A stretch of DNA of 64,000 nucleotides from Pseudogymnoascus destructans. Its lineage: Eukaryota; Ascomycota; Leotiomycetes; Thelebolales; Thelebolaceae. Of this stretch, positions 44,160 through 54,474 are shown piece after piece. The notes under the pieces are model-generated. The model saw only the letters and a program-made list of their open reading frames with translations, was not told the DNA's origin and searched no databases. The stretch lies in NCBI RefSeq assembly GCF_001641265.1, contig NW_020167532.1, positions 62,001 through 126,000 on the forward strand. The letters are read 5' to 3'. The stretch's first letter is position 1; each line of letters starts with the position of its first letter. The position numbers and the translations under genes are program-made.

Positions 44160-44520
44160 GAAGGTGAGTTTAGCGGGGTTGTGGAAATATTCTAGAGTTT
44201 ACGCGTCATGGGTCATGAACAATGCCCAATCACGTGCTTACGCGGCTTCACGGCGCCTACGGCGCCGGTCAACAAATACCCGTATGGATATCACAGCCAA
44301 TGATGTTGTGATTGGCCATATCCAGAGCGTGGCATCTGATAGTGCCCTATATCGCTCTTCTACTGTGGCTGGGGTTTGGCGTTTCCTAGAGTATACTATT
44401 AAGCCGGGCACGCTCAAGAAGGGATCCAACTCAATTAAGTTTACCACTACGACTACTGAGAAATGGAAGGGTGCTATGTGGGATATTATTCTTCTTGAGT
44501 GGGAGTGGGTTAGATTCAGA
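44160..44520 (+). pseudogene. Fragment of a rhamnogalacturonate lyase (PL4) C-terminal domain
   Basis: Within a 163-codon frame, the part VVIGHIQSVASDSALYRSST, GVWRFLEYTIKPGTLKKGSN and KWKGAMWDIILLEW closely resembles the C-terminal beta-sandwich of fungal rhamnogalacturonate lyases. The start of that domain (RKVSLAGL) is also present but is separated from the rest by about 35 residues of unrelated basic sequence. The catalytic and middle domains are missing and the next sequence upstream is the hairpin/LTR-like patch, so this is a gene scrap. Full enzymes cleave the rhamnogalacturonan I backbone of pectin outside the cell. Confidence 0.6.
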
Positions 44521-45022
44521 GGTACATATACCACTGTCAAGTTCAGGATTAAATATTTTACTTATCTGTACATAAACATTACTTTCTATTAGAATATATC
44601 CGCCGTCTGTAAAACCATATATCTCTGCCTCTCTATACGAAATCAGAGGGCCGTCTCCATTGAAGCACTGATAGACAAATAGTAATAGCGCAATAATTCA
44701 AACCGTGTTATAGATTCCAATCTTATTTATAAATTTCATATGTCTATCCTATTCCTAGATGTAGATGACATTGTCCGTCCTTCCACATGATATCTCGCTA
44801 TGTTCTCTCCAAAAAGTCCAAAAGGTCCAAAAAGCCGCTTAAATACTCGTATAAATTCTTCCTTTTCGGCCCATCATACTAAAACTGAACAATGCTTTGC
44901 TATGCTTTCTACAAGATAATAAATAAGTCGTGGGAAGGGTATCGTACGCTGATAAAAAAAAACGTCTTAGCACATACACATATGCTTTGCTCGCTACTTC
45001 GCTCGCAATACAGAAAATCGAA
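44521..45022. other. AT-rich spacer
   Basis: About 500 bp after the lyase fragment. It holds the 3' untranslated region of the PHD-finger gene and no recognisable gene. Confidence 0.45.
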
Positions 45023-47232
45023 TCACCGCCAAGATTCAAACGATTTATGCGCAAGCGGTGAGGCAGCCAGCTGAATAGTACTGGCCCTAACGGCGCCTCG
45101 AACACGGGAGCCACGCATGTTGGGAGTCTGCACGCAGAATGCACAAATATAGACCTTGGGGAGGCGCTGTGGGTGAACATTGACACAGTTGCAGTGGAGC
45201 CATTTCTCGCAAGACTCGCTGCGGAGAGTTAGTTACGCAGTTGGGATTATATCAGATTAGTCCCTTACCATTGGATCATATATTCATCGCCATCGCGACT
45301 GCTGCACACACATCTGGTGCTATCGCTCCCGGTGCTTCCCGGGTCAGTAGCAGGGGTCTCTCCATCTGGATCGCTGATGGTTGTCGGTGAAGCATTAGAC
45401 GACGATGGCTGGTAAGCATATGATTGGCGCTGATACTGGCCTTGTGACCCCAAAATTTGACGTGTTGAAGTGCGGGACGCTGCATGTAGTTGTGTGCCTG
45501 CCATGTTGCTAACGCTCCTTCGGCGACTTCCCATGGCTTTTCGGAGAGCACTGGCGGCATCTCCAGATTTGCCGCCGTCTATTACTGTCTCAAATTCGCT
45601 ATCCGAATCTCCATGAGAGGACGAATTGGCTGATCCGGACTTTCGCGACCGATGCTGTCTCGACGTCTCGAATTGGGCCATCTTAGGCATGCTCCGCTTG
45701 TTAGGGATACTGAACGAAGCGTTCCTGCTCGGTATCGTGATGGGATCTTCATCCGTTGATGATCCGGATTGAGGGGACTCCCAGCCATCACTCGAGGCCC
45801 GCGAATATATTCTTCGAAAAGCCCTGCTATCATCCACTACTATGGTTGTTTCGGTCCTTGCTCGGCCATGTGCGTCAATACTGAAAGTCACAGCAGTCCG
45901 GGGGTTGAGCCCAGCTGCTTCTGGTATAGATGCAAGGTTCATCCGGCTGGCTTGTTTTGTGGGTGACTGTCTTCCAGAACTATACACACCTTTTCCTGCA
46001 AAATTCGGTGGTGGCTGGTTCTCGTGAGAAGTCACATGACGAGGACCTGGGCGGTTGCCTTCTACAGGAGAGCCAAAGCGAGCTCCGCCATGTGATAGAT
46101 CGGGTATGTTTTCCTTCAAAGATCGCGATCTCCTTGGCTCTGGTTTTTCTCGTAGTGACTCTCGGTATTGGTGTTCATATGGTTCTTGCATAGTTAGTCC
46201 AGCAGCCGACCGGGACCGTTGGGGGGCAGGTCTGCTATTGCTCCGGTTGATATGAAGTGGCGATGTTACTTCTGGGAAGCCGAAAATAAGTCCTGGGTTG
46301 ACAACACCACTGGAAACATCGGCCGCAAAGGGGTCCCGTGGCATGGACGATATGCTGAAGTCGAAAGCAGTATTAGACAAGCTTTGCACTGCGCTGCTTG
46401 CGGCAGGGGGTTTGGCCATTAATGGCCGGTGCCGCCTAAGGGGTTGTGATCCGTGTTGTTGAAGAGGGACAGTTCCTAAGGAGTCTTGGGACGCTTGGTG
46501 ACTTTGAGGCCAGTCTTCCGAAGAGCCTACTCGTTGCGATGTTCCATAGAATGATTCTTCAGCCATAAAGTCCATTGAGACATCTGCCATACTGCTATCA
46601 GGGTCCCAGAACGACTTGTCGTCATTCAGGTACGCAGGGACTGGTACAGGAGCAGTCATGGGATAAGAAAACATATTACCTGAGGATTGAGTAAAGTCGA
46701 GAAAGTCATCCTGGCCCATAATCCCCGATTGGAGAAAGGGCTCATCATGTTGCATATTTGACTTCTCCAGCCTAAGTCTCTCCTTCTTCAAGTCCTTCGC
46801 AGTAGACTGGGGCGGCGTTGCTGTCTGGCCACTGAGTGGTTCCGGGAGACGCTGGTTTGGTCTGTTTGGCGTCTTCGTGTCTGAATTCTCAAACACTCCC
46901 TCATGAGCTGAGGACCCCAGTGTGGGGTTACCAGGTGAGAAAGGCTCAAATGTGCTCTGTGTATTTGTGAGGCGGCCAGGAGTTGCATTGAAGACTGTAT
47001 AGTCCTCGGCAAATGTTGGTGTCCAACCAGACTGGGTGTCAAATGCGTTTATATTTCCCTGTGGTGTTCCCAAAGCACTCTCTCGAAAGGCAGCTGAAGT
47101 CGGGGTCTGTTGAGGGGTCGGGGTCTGGGCATTCGGGTCGCCAAAGCTATTATTGGTTAGCCATCAAGTCCTCGCTGGAAGTCTCGTGGGCATCAGAGCC
47201 ACCAACGTCTGCGTTTGTGGTCCCCAATTCAT
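45023..47232 (-). CDS. PHD-finger protein of unknown function
   Basis: Three exons: 47207-47232 (26 nt), 45269-47146 and 45023-45218, giving 699 residues. The first intron (60 bp, donor GTTGGT, branch GCTAACC, acceptor AATAG) is inferred: it is the simplest way to give the long frame an ATG, yielding MNWGPQTQTFGDPNAQTPTP. The second (50 bp, donor GTAAGG, acceptor CCGCAG) is strongly supported because it completes a C-terminal PHD finger: RCVCSSRDGDEYMIQ joined to CESCEKWLHCNCV and then VYICAFC, the full Cys4-His-Cys3 ligand set. Everything before about residue 610 is disordered and Ser/Pro/Arg-rich. PHD fingers usually read histone H3 tails. The single terminal PHD with a long disordered N-terminus is seen in uncharacterised ascomycete proteins. 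Confidence 0.8.
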
Positions 47233-47822
47233 AGCAGTGGGACTACTGCTGACCATATAGAGCGGTACAGGCTACACCTCTGCTTATCTCCACATTCACA
47301 GTGCACCCCGCCCTGACAACGCTTCACACTGCCCAGAGCTATCCCTCGAGGACCAAGTATATAAAGAGTTGAGCAGTGTGAGCTGTGGCAGCAACTTGAC
47401 TGTTGATACAGCAAGAGAGGTTCGGTTTTATATGGCAAGTCGGTTCCTAGGCAGCATCGCCGGCTGGGAGTGGGACGGAGAGAATTGGAGAAAGTGCCGT
47501 GCTGTGGATAGTCTTATGGTTAGCCTAGGCACGAGCAGGGAGAGAGGTGGGCTTGGAAGTATAAGCCGTACAAATTATGCACACATATACTCAGCGGCAA
47601 CAGAGTCCCCTCGATGATCAAGCTCGTTCAATTGCGGTGATACTCGACACAAATGAACAATTCAAGGCAGGCACAGGAAGAGGACGTCCAGGCTGAAGAT
47701 ATCCAACAAATGGCGTCGAGGTGCTAAGCAGCTGCAAGTAAGCTCATGTGTACAATAAGTCCGTAATCCTTGGCCGATGGAGAAAGTGGAGCGGATGCCT
47801 GCTGGGGTTGGTGATTAGAAAG
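47233..47822. promoter_or_regulatory. Upstream region of the PHD-finger gene
   Basis: Nearly 600 bp without a gene. An 82-codon plus-strand frame (47369-47617) has no distinguishing composition and is not called. Confidence 0.4.
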
Positions 47823-47885
47823 GTCAGGAAGTAGGAAGTCAGGAAGTAGGAAGTCAGGAAGTCAGGAAGTCAGGAAGTCAGGAAG
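47823..47885. repeat. Tandem repeat of GTCAGGAA / GTAGGAA units
   Basis: About 60 bp of 8-bp units, alternating GTCAGGAA and GTAGGAA at first and then uniform GTCAGGAA. Confidence 0.9.
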
Positions 47886-47973
47886 CCGGGCGATAAAACT
47901 AGCAAGCCTCGATCCCAGGAGAACATCTAGGAGTTGTGGTCGGGCCCGAGGGTTAGCGACAGGTCCTATAGAT

Positions 47974-48081
47974 AAGACAGGAACAAGACAGGACAAGACA
48001 GGACAAGACAAGACAGGACAGGACAGGACCGGACAGGACAGGACAGGACAGGACAGGACAGGACAGGACAGGACAGGACAA
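47974..48081. repeat. GGACA pentanucleotide array
   Basis: About 105 bp of GGACA units interspersed at the start with AAGACA variants. One unit is GGACC. The 3' half is uniform. Confidence 0.95.
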
Positions 48082-48254
48082 AGAGTGGTTGTGTGCCTGA
48101 AATGATGATTATCTTGGGATTGGCGAGCGACGACAGACTGGGTTGATAGGACCAAGTCATCGCTCTAGCCAAGCCACCAGCCTAGCGGGAGCGACTAACT
48201 GGGCAAAAGAGGTTATGAATGGCCTGCCTCAGCCCATGGGCTAATCGTGGTGGT

Positions 48255-48571
48255 AAGCGATGTGCGTTCGGGAGTTCTATAGCTACTATTTTACGTCCTT
48301 TTTAGTAATTAACAACTTTATAACTCCTACAAAAGTTAAATGCTTCTAATATAAGTAGCATTATATACATATATATTATCTATTAAATTTTAGGAACGCT
48401 AATAGAGCATTTAAGGTAGTTTATATAGGTTTTATTAGAAAAATTCCACTACATTTCCATCTTTTTTATTACCTTTAGTCACTTTACAAATAATTTACTT
48501 CACTTATATAAAAGTACCTGTAAATTTTGGTGATCGCGAACGCACATCGCTTCCCCGAACGCATATCGCTT
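48255..48571. mobile_element. MITE-like element, AT-rich, with 16-bp terminal inverted repeats
   Basis: The 16-bp sequence AAGCGATGTGCGTTCG at 48255-48270 is the exact inverse of 48537-48552, and a second near copy of the right arm with one change follows at 48556-48571. The 265 bp between the arms is much more AT-rich than the surroundings and has no coding frame. That makes it a short non-autonomous element of about 300 bp. No clear target-site duplication could be assigned, partly because of the doubled right end. Confidence 0.6.
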
Positions 48572-49090
48572 GTATTCTTATCTTCCATTTAACTCCGGGA
48601 CTATGGACGACGTTGCTTCTTCTACCAGAAAACCCAGGTCGAGAACGAGTCGTATGAGGGCGTGGAGACAGCTGTCCGTCAGTTTAAATGTCTTGCCTGC
48701 TTTGTCACAATAACAAAATTATTACCGTAACGCAGTGCGAGTTATACACCGAACTGTTTCTTTCCTGTACCGCCGTTGCCGTCACAAGTCTTAGGCTGCT
48801 CGTTGATTTTCTCGTACCTGCGTCGTTGGGCCCACATACATGGTGCTATTCCCCCATACGATTCACAAAATTCAGATTTTTATTACGGCAACGGGCAAAA
48901 TATTTTATGACGGTCACATTTTCAAAATGTCACCTTGCTTCCTGTGTAATAAAACAAAAACAGTAAGGGGGGATTCCGACAGTTTAATAGAGCCATATAG
49001 TGTTTATTTAAAAACCACAATGTATCCCCTCACAAATGTTACTTGCACGTGACCCATATGACCGTTCTTCGGAGCTTAGTACCAAGCGTT
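48572..49090. other. AT-rich intergenic sequence
   Basis: A short frame starting ATG at 48603 (MDDVASSTRKPRSRTSRMRA) is basic but stops after about 36 codons. Nothing else is recognisable. Confidence 0.35.
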
Positions 49091-49119
49091 CCGGTCCCGA
49101 GATGGCACTAAGCCATCTC
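49091..49119. promoter_or_regulatory. Possible Leu3-type site plus adjacent hairpin upstream of the leucine gene
   Basis: CCGGTCCCGA at 49091-49100 keeps the everted CGG-N2-CCG core of the Leu3 site CCGGNNCCGG with a single outer mismatch. It lies about 210 bp before the isopropylmalate dehydrogenase ATG, a plausible distance. A 7-bp hairpin (GAGATGG..CCATCTC) overlaps its right edge at 49099-49119. The match is suggestive only. Confidence 0.35.
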
Positions 49120-49311
49120 AGTCACTAGTGCCGAGTCAAGCTTTCCCCGATCCGACACCGGAGCGCGGGGAAGCGAAGCACATCAGCGAAAGCGCCTGAC
49201 ATTTCGGATATTGTGAATTATGAGCCCTCCTTAACAAAAACCACGCCCACATCCCCGTTCAACAGCTCCAGCACTTTCTTTCTTCTCTCCCACAGTCTGC
49301 CTATAATCACA

Positions 49312-50675
49312 ATGGCTACGCACAATATCGTCGTTTTCGGAGGTGACCACTGCGGTCCAGATGTGAGTTTTCAGCTGGCCGACAGGCCACGACCCCGCTT
49401 GTGAGGTCTAATGCTAATATTTATAGGTTGTCGCCGAAGGAATCAAGGTGAACACTGACGAAGCTCAATCTAACACGAACGCCTTCTAACTAAATCCCCA
49501 CAGATCCTCAAGGTAGTTGAGGCAGTTCGCCCAAGCGTCGGCCACTTCAACTTCCAAGAGCACCTCCTCGGCGGCGTAAGCATCCCACGCCCCTTCCTCA
49601 CCACCCCCCATATCCAGCTACCCACTAACCCCCCTCCCTAGTGCTCCATCGACGCCCACGGCACCGCCCTCACAGCCGAAGCCCTCTCCGCCGCCAAAGC
49701 CGCCGACGCCGTCCTCCTCGGCGCCATCGGCGGCCCCAAATGGGGCACCGGCACCGTCCGCCCCGAGCAAGGCATCCTCCAACTCCGCAAAGAGATGCAA
49801 ACCTACGGCAACCTGCGCCCCTGCAACTTCGCCTCCGACACTCTCGTCGAGATCTCCCCTCTCAAGGCCGATGTGTGCCGGGGCACCGACTTCAACATCA
49901 TCCGTGAGCTGACGGGGGGTTTGTACTTTGGGGAGAGGAAGGAGGATACGGGGGATGGAATTGCGTGGGATACGGAGGTTTACTCGCGCGCGGAGGTTGA
50001 GCGTGTTACTCGCCTCGCGGGACATCTGGCTATGCAGTCTAACCCACCTTTGCCGGTGTGGTCGCTCGACAAGGCGAATGTGCTTGCGTCGTCGCGGTTG
50101 TGGCGTAAGGTAGTGACGGAGGTGATGGAGAAGGAGTTCCCGCAGCTCAAGCTCGGACACCACCTCATCGACTCGGCGGCTATGTTGATGGTTAAGAACC
50201 CGCGCGCGCTGAACGGTATTGTTGTGACCAGCAACCTCTTCGGTGACATCATCTCCGATGAGGCGTCCGTCATTCCCGGTTCCATCGGCCTTCTCCCTTC
50301 TGCGTCGTTGAGCGGTATCCCAGATGGCTCGCGCTGCAATGGTATCTACGAGCCTATTCACGGTATGCACCCCTGCACCCCCATTTGTTTTATCGTGGAC
50401 CCCGAGAAGTAGGAACTAACATCCCATCCCCAGGGTCCGCCCCCGACATCTCCGGAAAGGGCATCGTGAACCCCATCGGCACGATCCTCTCAGTCGCCCT
50501 CATGCTCCTCTACTCCCTCAATCTCCCCGCCGAGGCACGCGCCATCGAGGAGGCCGTCCGCCGCACCATCGACGCTGGCGTCCGCACGAAGGACATTGGT
50601 GGCTCGAACAGCACGACCGAGGTCGGTGACGCCGTCGCGAAGGAGCTTGAGAAGGTGTTGAAGGAGTCGGCTTGA
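49312..50675 (+). CDS. LEU2: 3-isopropylmalate dehydrogenase (leucine biosynthesis)
   Basis: Five exons: 49312-49362, 49427-49447, 49504-49575, 49642-50362 and 50434-50675 (introns 64, 56, 66 and 71 bp), giving 368 residues, the usual length. Exon 2 is a 21-nt microexon encoding VVAEGIK. The enzyme oxidatively decarboxylates 3-isopropylmalate to 2-oxoisocaproate with NAD. Visible motifs are FGGDHCGPDVVAEG at the start, LLGAIGGPKWG, the substrate-binding RPEQGILQLRKEM and LRPCNF, the Tyr-containing RELTGGLYFGER, the Lys loop SLDKANVLASSRLWRK, the metal-binding SNLFGDIISDEASVIPGSIG, and the NAD-binding EPIHGSAPDISGKGIVNPIG. It converges with the LIM gene. No organelle presequence is seen, which fits a cytosolic enzyme. 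Confidence 0.97.
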
Positions 50676-50953
50676 AGAGATAAAAAAAGGGAGCGTGTTG
50701 ATACGAAAGAGTGGGTAGAACGGTAGTAGACTAGATCGAAGATTTTTTAAAAGCGACGCTGGAATTCGGATGCTTACAGTTTTTGAGATTCTATCTCTCG
50801 CCGAGATACTCTAGATGGGGGTGAAAAGGACTTGCTGTTTTTTTGTTACCGATCGTTTAATTAGTGGGCGCCTGTTATCTCCAATGAATCAATGAATCAA
50901 TGCTATTGTTCAGTCTAGAAAAGCAATCGATCAATCCCCCATCGAGCTCAACT

Positions 50954-52147
50954 CTATCCTTGTCTAAACAACCCATTGAGTTCTTTCCTCAACATCTCCT
51001 TTCCCCCCCACCGCTGTCTCTCCCCTTCCACCTCCTCCTCGTTCCAAACCTCCATCTGCATGCTTTTCACGCGGCCCACAACCTGCTTTACAGATTCAAA
51101 CTCCCTAACTATCTCCGGCGCAATGTTGCCCGTCTTACTCTCCTGCAACCCTCTCTCGCGTTCCTCCAGAGCCCGCAGGTGATACCTCTTCAAGTACTCC
51201 ACGCCCATTTCTCCGCCAGTGTAGAGTGGCGTGGGAGCCCTTACGTCAGATTCCAGGCGCTGGTGGTGCATTTTTGGCGGAGTGCTCATTGTCATTCGAC
51301 GGTCATTATACGCCAGAATAGCCTCTGGGATAGCAGAAATTGAAGCACAAACATGTGTTAGTTGTGACGGTAGCTTTTGCTCTTCCGGTACCGATTGTTG
51401 TGAGGATGGAACGAGCAGGTGTCTGGCATTTTTAATAGGCAGCATATCAACCTCAGACTCCGCGGCGGCGGATGATGTTGTTGTCGAAAGATGAACTTGC
51501 TCGCGTTCCCTTCCGTTGGGAAGCTGCCTCATCCATCGCGGGATCGGTTTGGTGGGACTCGGCTGGAAGGATGGCCCGTTTATGGGATCTGTGATTGTGA
51601 TATAAACTGGTGGTGGTGAAGCTGGAGATCCATGTTCCCCGTTATAACTGATAGATCCTGCAGCTGCACTAGTCTGCGAGCGAGACTCTGCCTCAACTTC
51701 CTTCTGCGCCTGAGATACACCAGAGAGCGTCTCATTCGAAACACAGCCATGGTTAGACTCCATAAGACGCTCCCACCTCGCTTTCCCCAGTCCTCCATCC
51801 CTCCTATCAATTTCCCTTCCAACCCCGTCTCCCTCCAACCCTCCCTCTGCACACCCCCCACAAACAGGCACCACATCCAACTCTTCCTCCCCCTCCCCAA
51901 TCCTCAACCTCTCGCCACAAATCAAACACCCAAAACAATGCCGATGCCAAAAGCACCAGCCCAAACTAACCGCCTCCTCCGCCCTAACCACCACCTCGCC
52001 GCAGACCCAACATATCGCCAGGTTCAGGATTTGCTCATAGCAGGAGGGACAGCAGATGCGGGATTCGATGCCGAGGGTTTTGAGGGGGGTGGGGGGGTGT
52101 TGGGGAAGCCAGCAGAAGGTGCAGAGGAAGCTTGAGGCAGGGGGCAT
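50954..52147 (-). CDS. LIM-domain protein
   Basis: Single-exon frame of 397 residues from ATG 52147-52145 to the stop at 50954. The N-terminus is Cys-rich: FLCTFCW, RICCPSCYEQ, then ICWVCGEVV, HRHCFGCLICGERL and VPVCGGC (about residues 7-100). This gives a LIM-type double zinc finger (C-x2-C, H-x2-C, C-x2-C), preceded by an additional CxxC pair that may form a separate zinc site. The rest is disordered and Ser/Pro-rich, with a C-terminal coiled-coil-like segment (EYLKRYHLRALEERERGLQE). LIM domains bind proteins in the cytoskeleton or in transcription complexes. No catalytic domain is present and the specific role is unknown. Confidence 0.75.
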   Translation of the reverse strand: MPPASSFLCTFCWLPQHPPTPLKTLGIESRICCPSCYEQILNLAICWVCGEVVVRAEEAVSLGWCFWHRHCFGCLICGERLRIGEGEEELDVVPVCGGCAEGGLEGDGVGREIDRRDGGLGKARWERLMESNHGCVSNETLSGVSQAQKEVEAESRSQTSAAAGSISYNGEHGSPASPPPVYITITDPINGPSFQPSPTKPIPRWMRQLPNGREREQVHLSTTTSSAAAESEVDMLPIKNARHLLVPSSQQSVPEEQKLPSQLTHVCASISAIPEAILAYNDRRMTMSTPPKMHHQRLESDVRAPTPLYTGGEMGVEYLKRYHLRALEERERGLQESKTGNIAPEIVREFESVKQVVGRVKSMQMEVWNEEEVEGERQRWGGKEMLRKELNGLFRQG

Positions 52148-52999
52148 GGTGGGGTTTGGGTGATTGAGAAGCGCAGTTGGGTGGATGGATCACGATGGTT
52201 CAGCCGCTGGAGGAGGGAGACTGAGATACTGTAGCAGACTTTCAAAAATTGAAAGCCTTTCCGTTGAAATAGGAGTAAGTAGTGGTCGAGGACCAGCGAA
52301 AAAGGGGGTTTCAAAGATGAATCAACGACGGATTCCACAACGGGTTCGTATCAGTCTCCTACTTAAACGATTAACAGGTAAAAATACCTAAAAATTAATC
52401 ATACTAATATCCAATAATAACGAGCGTGGTAGCAGCTAATCAGGGCTGTACTGGTGTACCAAATGAGTGAAGTGCTGTAGAGCATCGAATTATTACAGGC
52501 GACTGTCATGGCGACGGAGTACATAATCCCCGATTTCGCAGTCTGTTGGAGAGGCAGGTGCAGAAGGGGCAACGCGGTCCACTTCTCGCGAAAGGAGGGC
52601 AGGAACCAAGGCACAATGGAAGTCCCGATGGAAGGAAGGCATGATGAGAGAGAGGAAGGCACGACGAGTGACGAAGGCACGATGGAAGGCACAGAGGACA
52701 GAGGACGCAACGGAAGGCCCGGAGGAGGCTCGTGTCAACATTTTACAAAGGGAAGGCACGAACGAGTCCACATGAACCACCACTTGTAGTATCACATCAA
52801 ATGAGGAAACCTCCTTACCCCTGGTAAAATTGGATATTTATAATTATTTAAATTGCTGTATGAGATATACCACGTCTAATCACGAAGTCATCTGCTGCAG
52901 TTTTGATCATCCAACCCTCGTGCGCCACCCTTTCTGTGAAGTGAAAACAGACTTTCACCCGAAACGCCATGCAACTACAGGTACTGATATGCCCTCCAC
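52148..52999. other. Spacer with a degenerate GAAGGCACGATG repeat
   Basis: About 850 bp without a gene. Around 52610-52710 a loose repeat of GAAGGCACGA(T/C)G gives two open but low-complexity frames, one per strand, which are not called. Confidence 0.45.
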
Positions 53000-54474
53000 C
53001 TACTGCGACTTCTTGTCCTCATCGTGGTTATGGTTTTCTGGCTCCGGCGACTCCCTTGGGCTGACGTCTCCTGGAATGAATTCATCGAACAGGGTTGTCT
53101 TGGCGTCATTTGAAATGAAGCGCATCTTCAATCTTCGAACGCTACGGACCTTAGACCCGACCGTCGTGCGGATTGCGTCTTCAATTGTCATTGTTTGCTG
53201 CACGGTCCAATCGTTTGGTACCGCCAGCTCCAGGTCCACGAAGAAGTTCGGGCCCGACTTGACACCCTGAACATCACGGAGCTCAATCTCGAGTCCGTCT
53301 GGGAATGCGGCAATACCTTGAAGTGCAGCTTTCCTTACTGATGCCTGGACCTCCTCATCGATACCCTTATCGGCGAGTTCGTATAATGCAGAAACAAAGT
53401 TTCCAAAGCCGGCGTGGATGACGAGGACCGAGATGAGAAGGCCACCGACAGGATCTAACCAGGCCGCGTTGTTGAGGAAGTTGGCGCCGAGGATGGCGAA
53501 GAGTGTCACGATACCAGTAAGAGAGTCGACGCGGTGGTGGACAGCGTTTGAAGCCAGGACGGAGGATTTGCGTTCGCGTGCTACTTTCATGGCTGAGAGA
53601 GGCAGGTTAGCTATGTGCCCTTCGGTAGAAATTGTAAGTTTAATGAGAACTCACTGGCTTGATACAACCACTCCTTGATCGCAATAGTTCCTGCAGCCAG
53701 CCACGCCGCGTGCAAACTCGGCATAATAGCATCATGGCCATGGCCGCCATGGCTGTGTCCGTGTGAATGCGTATGGGCGAGTAGCTCCGCTGCCGCATGT
53801 GGATCGGACATGAAATGGGCGTACAGGATCAGTGAGCTGCTATAGCACATGAACAAGCCGCCGCCGAGTAGCATCCCACTAACACCCAAGCTTCCCAAAC
53901 TCTCAACTTTGCCAAATCCAGTTGGGAACAGCGTAGTTGGTGGCTTCAGACTCCATGATACGGTTGCCAAAGTGAGAATATCACTGCCCAGATCCGTCAC
54001 CGAATGCCACGCATCTGCGACCATTGCTTGCGAATTGAAGAGGTACCCACCGATGCCTTTACCAATGGCCATGCCCAAGTTCGACCATAATCCAATCCTT
54101 GTGATCCGTACTCCAGCATCGTTCTTATTTGTCGAGACGAGGTAGGTATTGTCGTGATGATGGTGGTGGTGGCCCGCGTGCCCGCGCTTCTGCGTTTGTT
54201 CTGTCGCCATTGCGGCTTGGTATCTTGGTCTGTTACCAATTATCGAAGGAGAGTCTGGAGAGTGATTGCGTGTCGATGATAGTAAAGGATCGTGTTTATG
54301 TAGAGGGGTGGCGGCAGCTGTCCTGATCACACGCGACCAACTTCGCCTGTATGAAAGTCGCGGATCTGTCCTTGATGGGAAAGCGCCAGGGGGTGCGTTC
54401 AGCCGCCGTGCCAACACTGGAGTGCTGAGTGGACAGTGTAGTACTCGAAACTGGCCACAGCGTATCAACGACAT
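53000..54474 (-). CDS. Mitochondrial CDF-family metal transporter (MMT1/MMT2-like)
   Basis: Two exons: 53655-54474 and 53000-53592 (62-bp intron, donor GTGAGT, acceptor CTCAG), giving 470 residues and joining KEWLYQA to TMKVARERKSSVL. The first 85 residues are Arg/Ser-rich without an amphipathic break (RRSWSRVIRTAAATP) and look like a mitochondrial presequence. A His-rich string with six consecutive His follows. Cation diffusion facilitator features are MVADAWHSVTDLGSD in TM2, a second His-rich loop HTHSHGHSHGGHGHD between TM4 and TM5, SSVLASNAVHHRVDS in TM5, and a C-terminal cytoplasmic-type domain with ELRDVQGVKSGPNFFVDLEL. In yeast, Mmt1 and Mmt2 move iron out of mitochondria; Mn or Zn are other possible substrates. 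A start at about residue 88 (MATEQTQKRG) would remove the presequence. Confidence 0.87.

Noticed and set aside
52508..52795. Overlapping frames on both strands in the LIM/CDF spacer
   Set aside because: Generated by a loose GAAGGCACGATG repeat; the residues are low complexity and there is no splice context.
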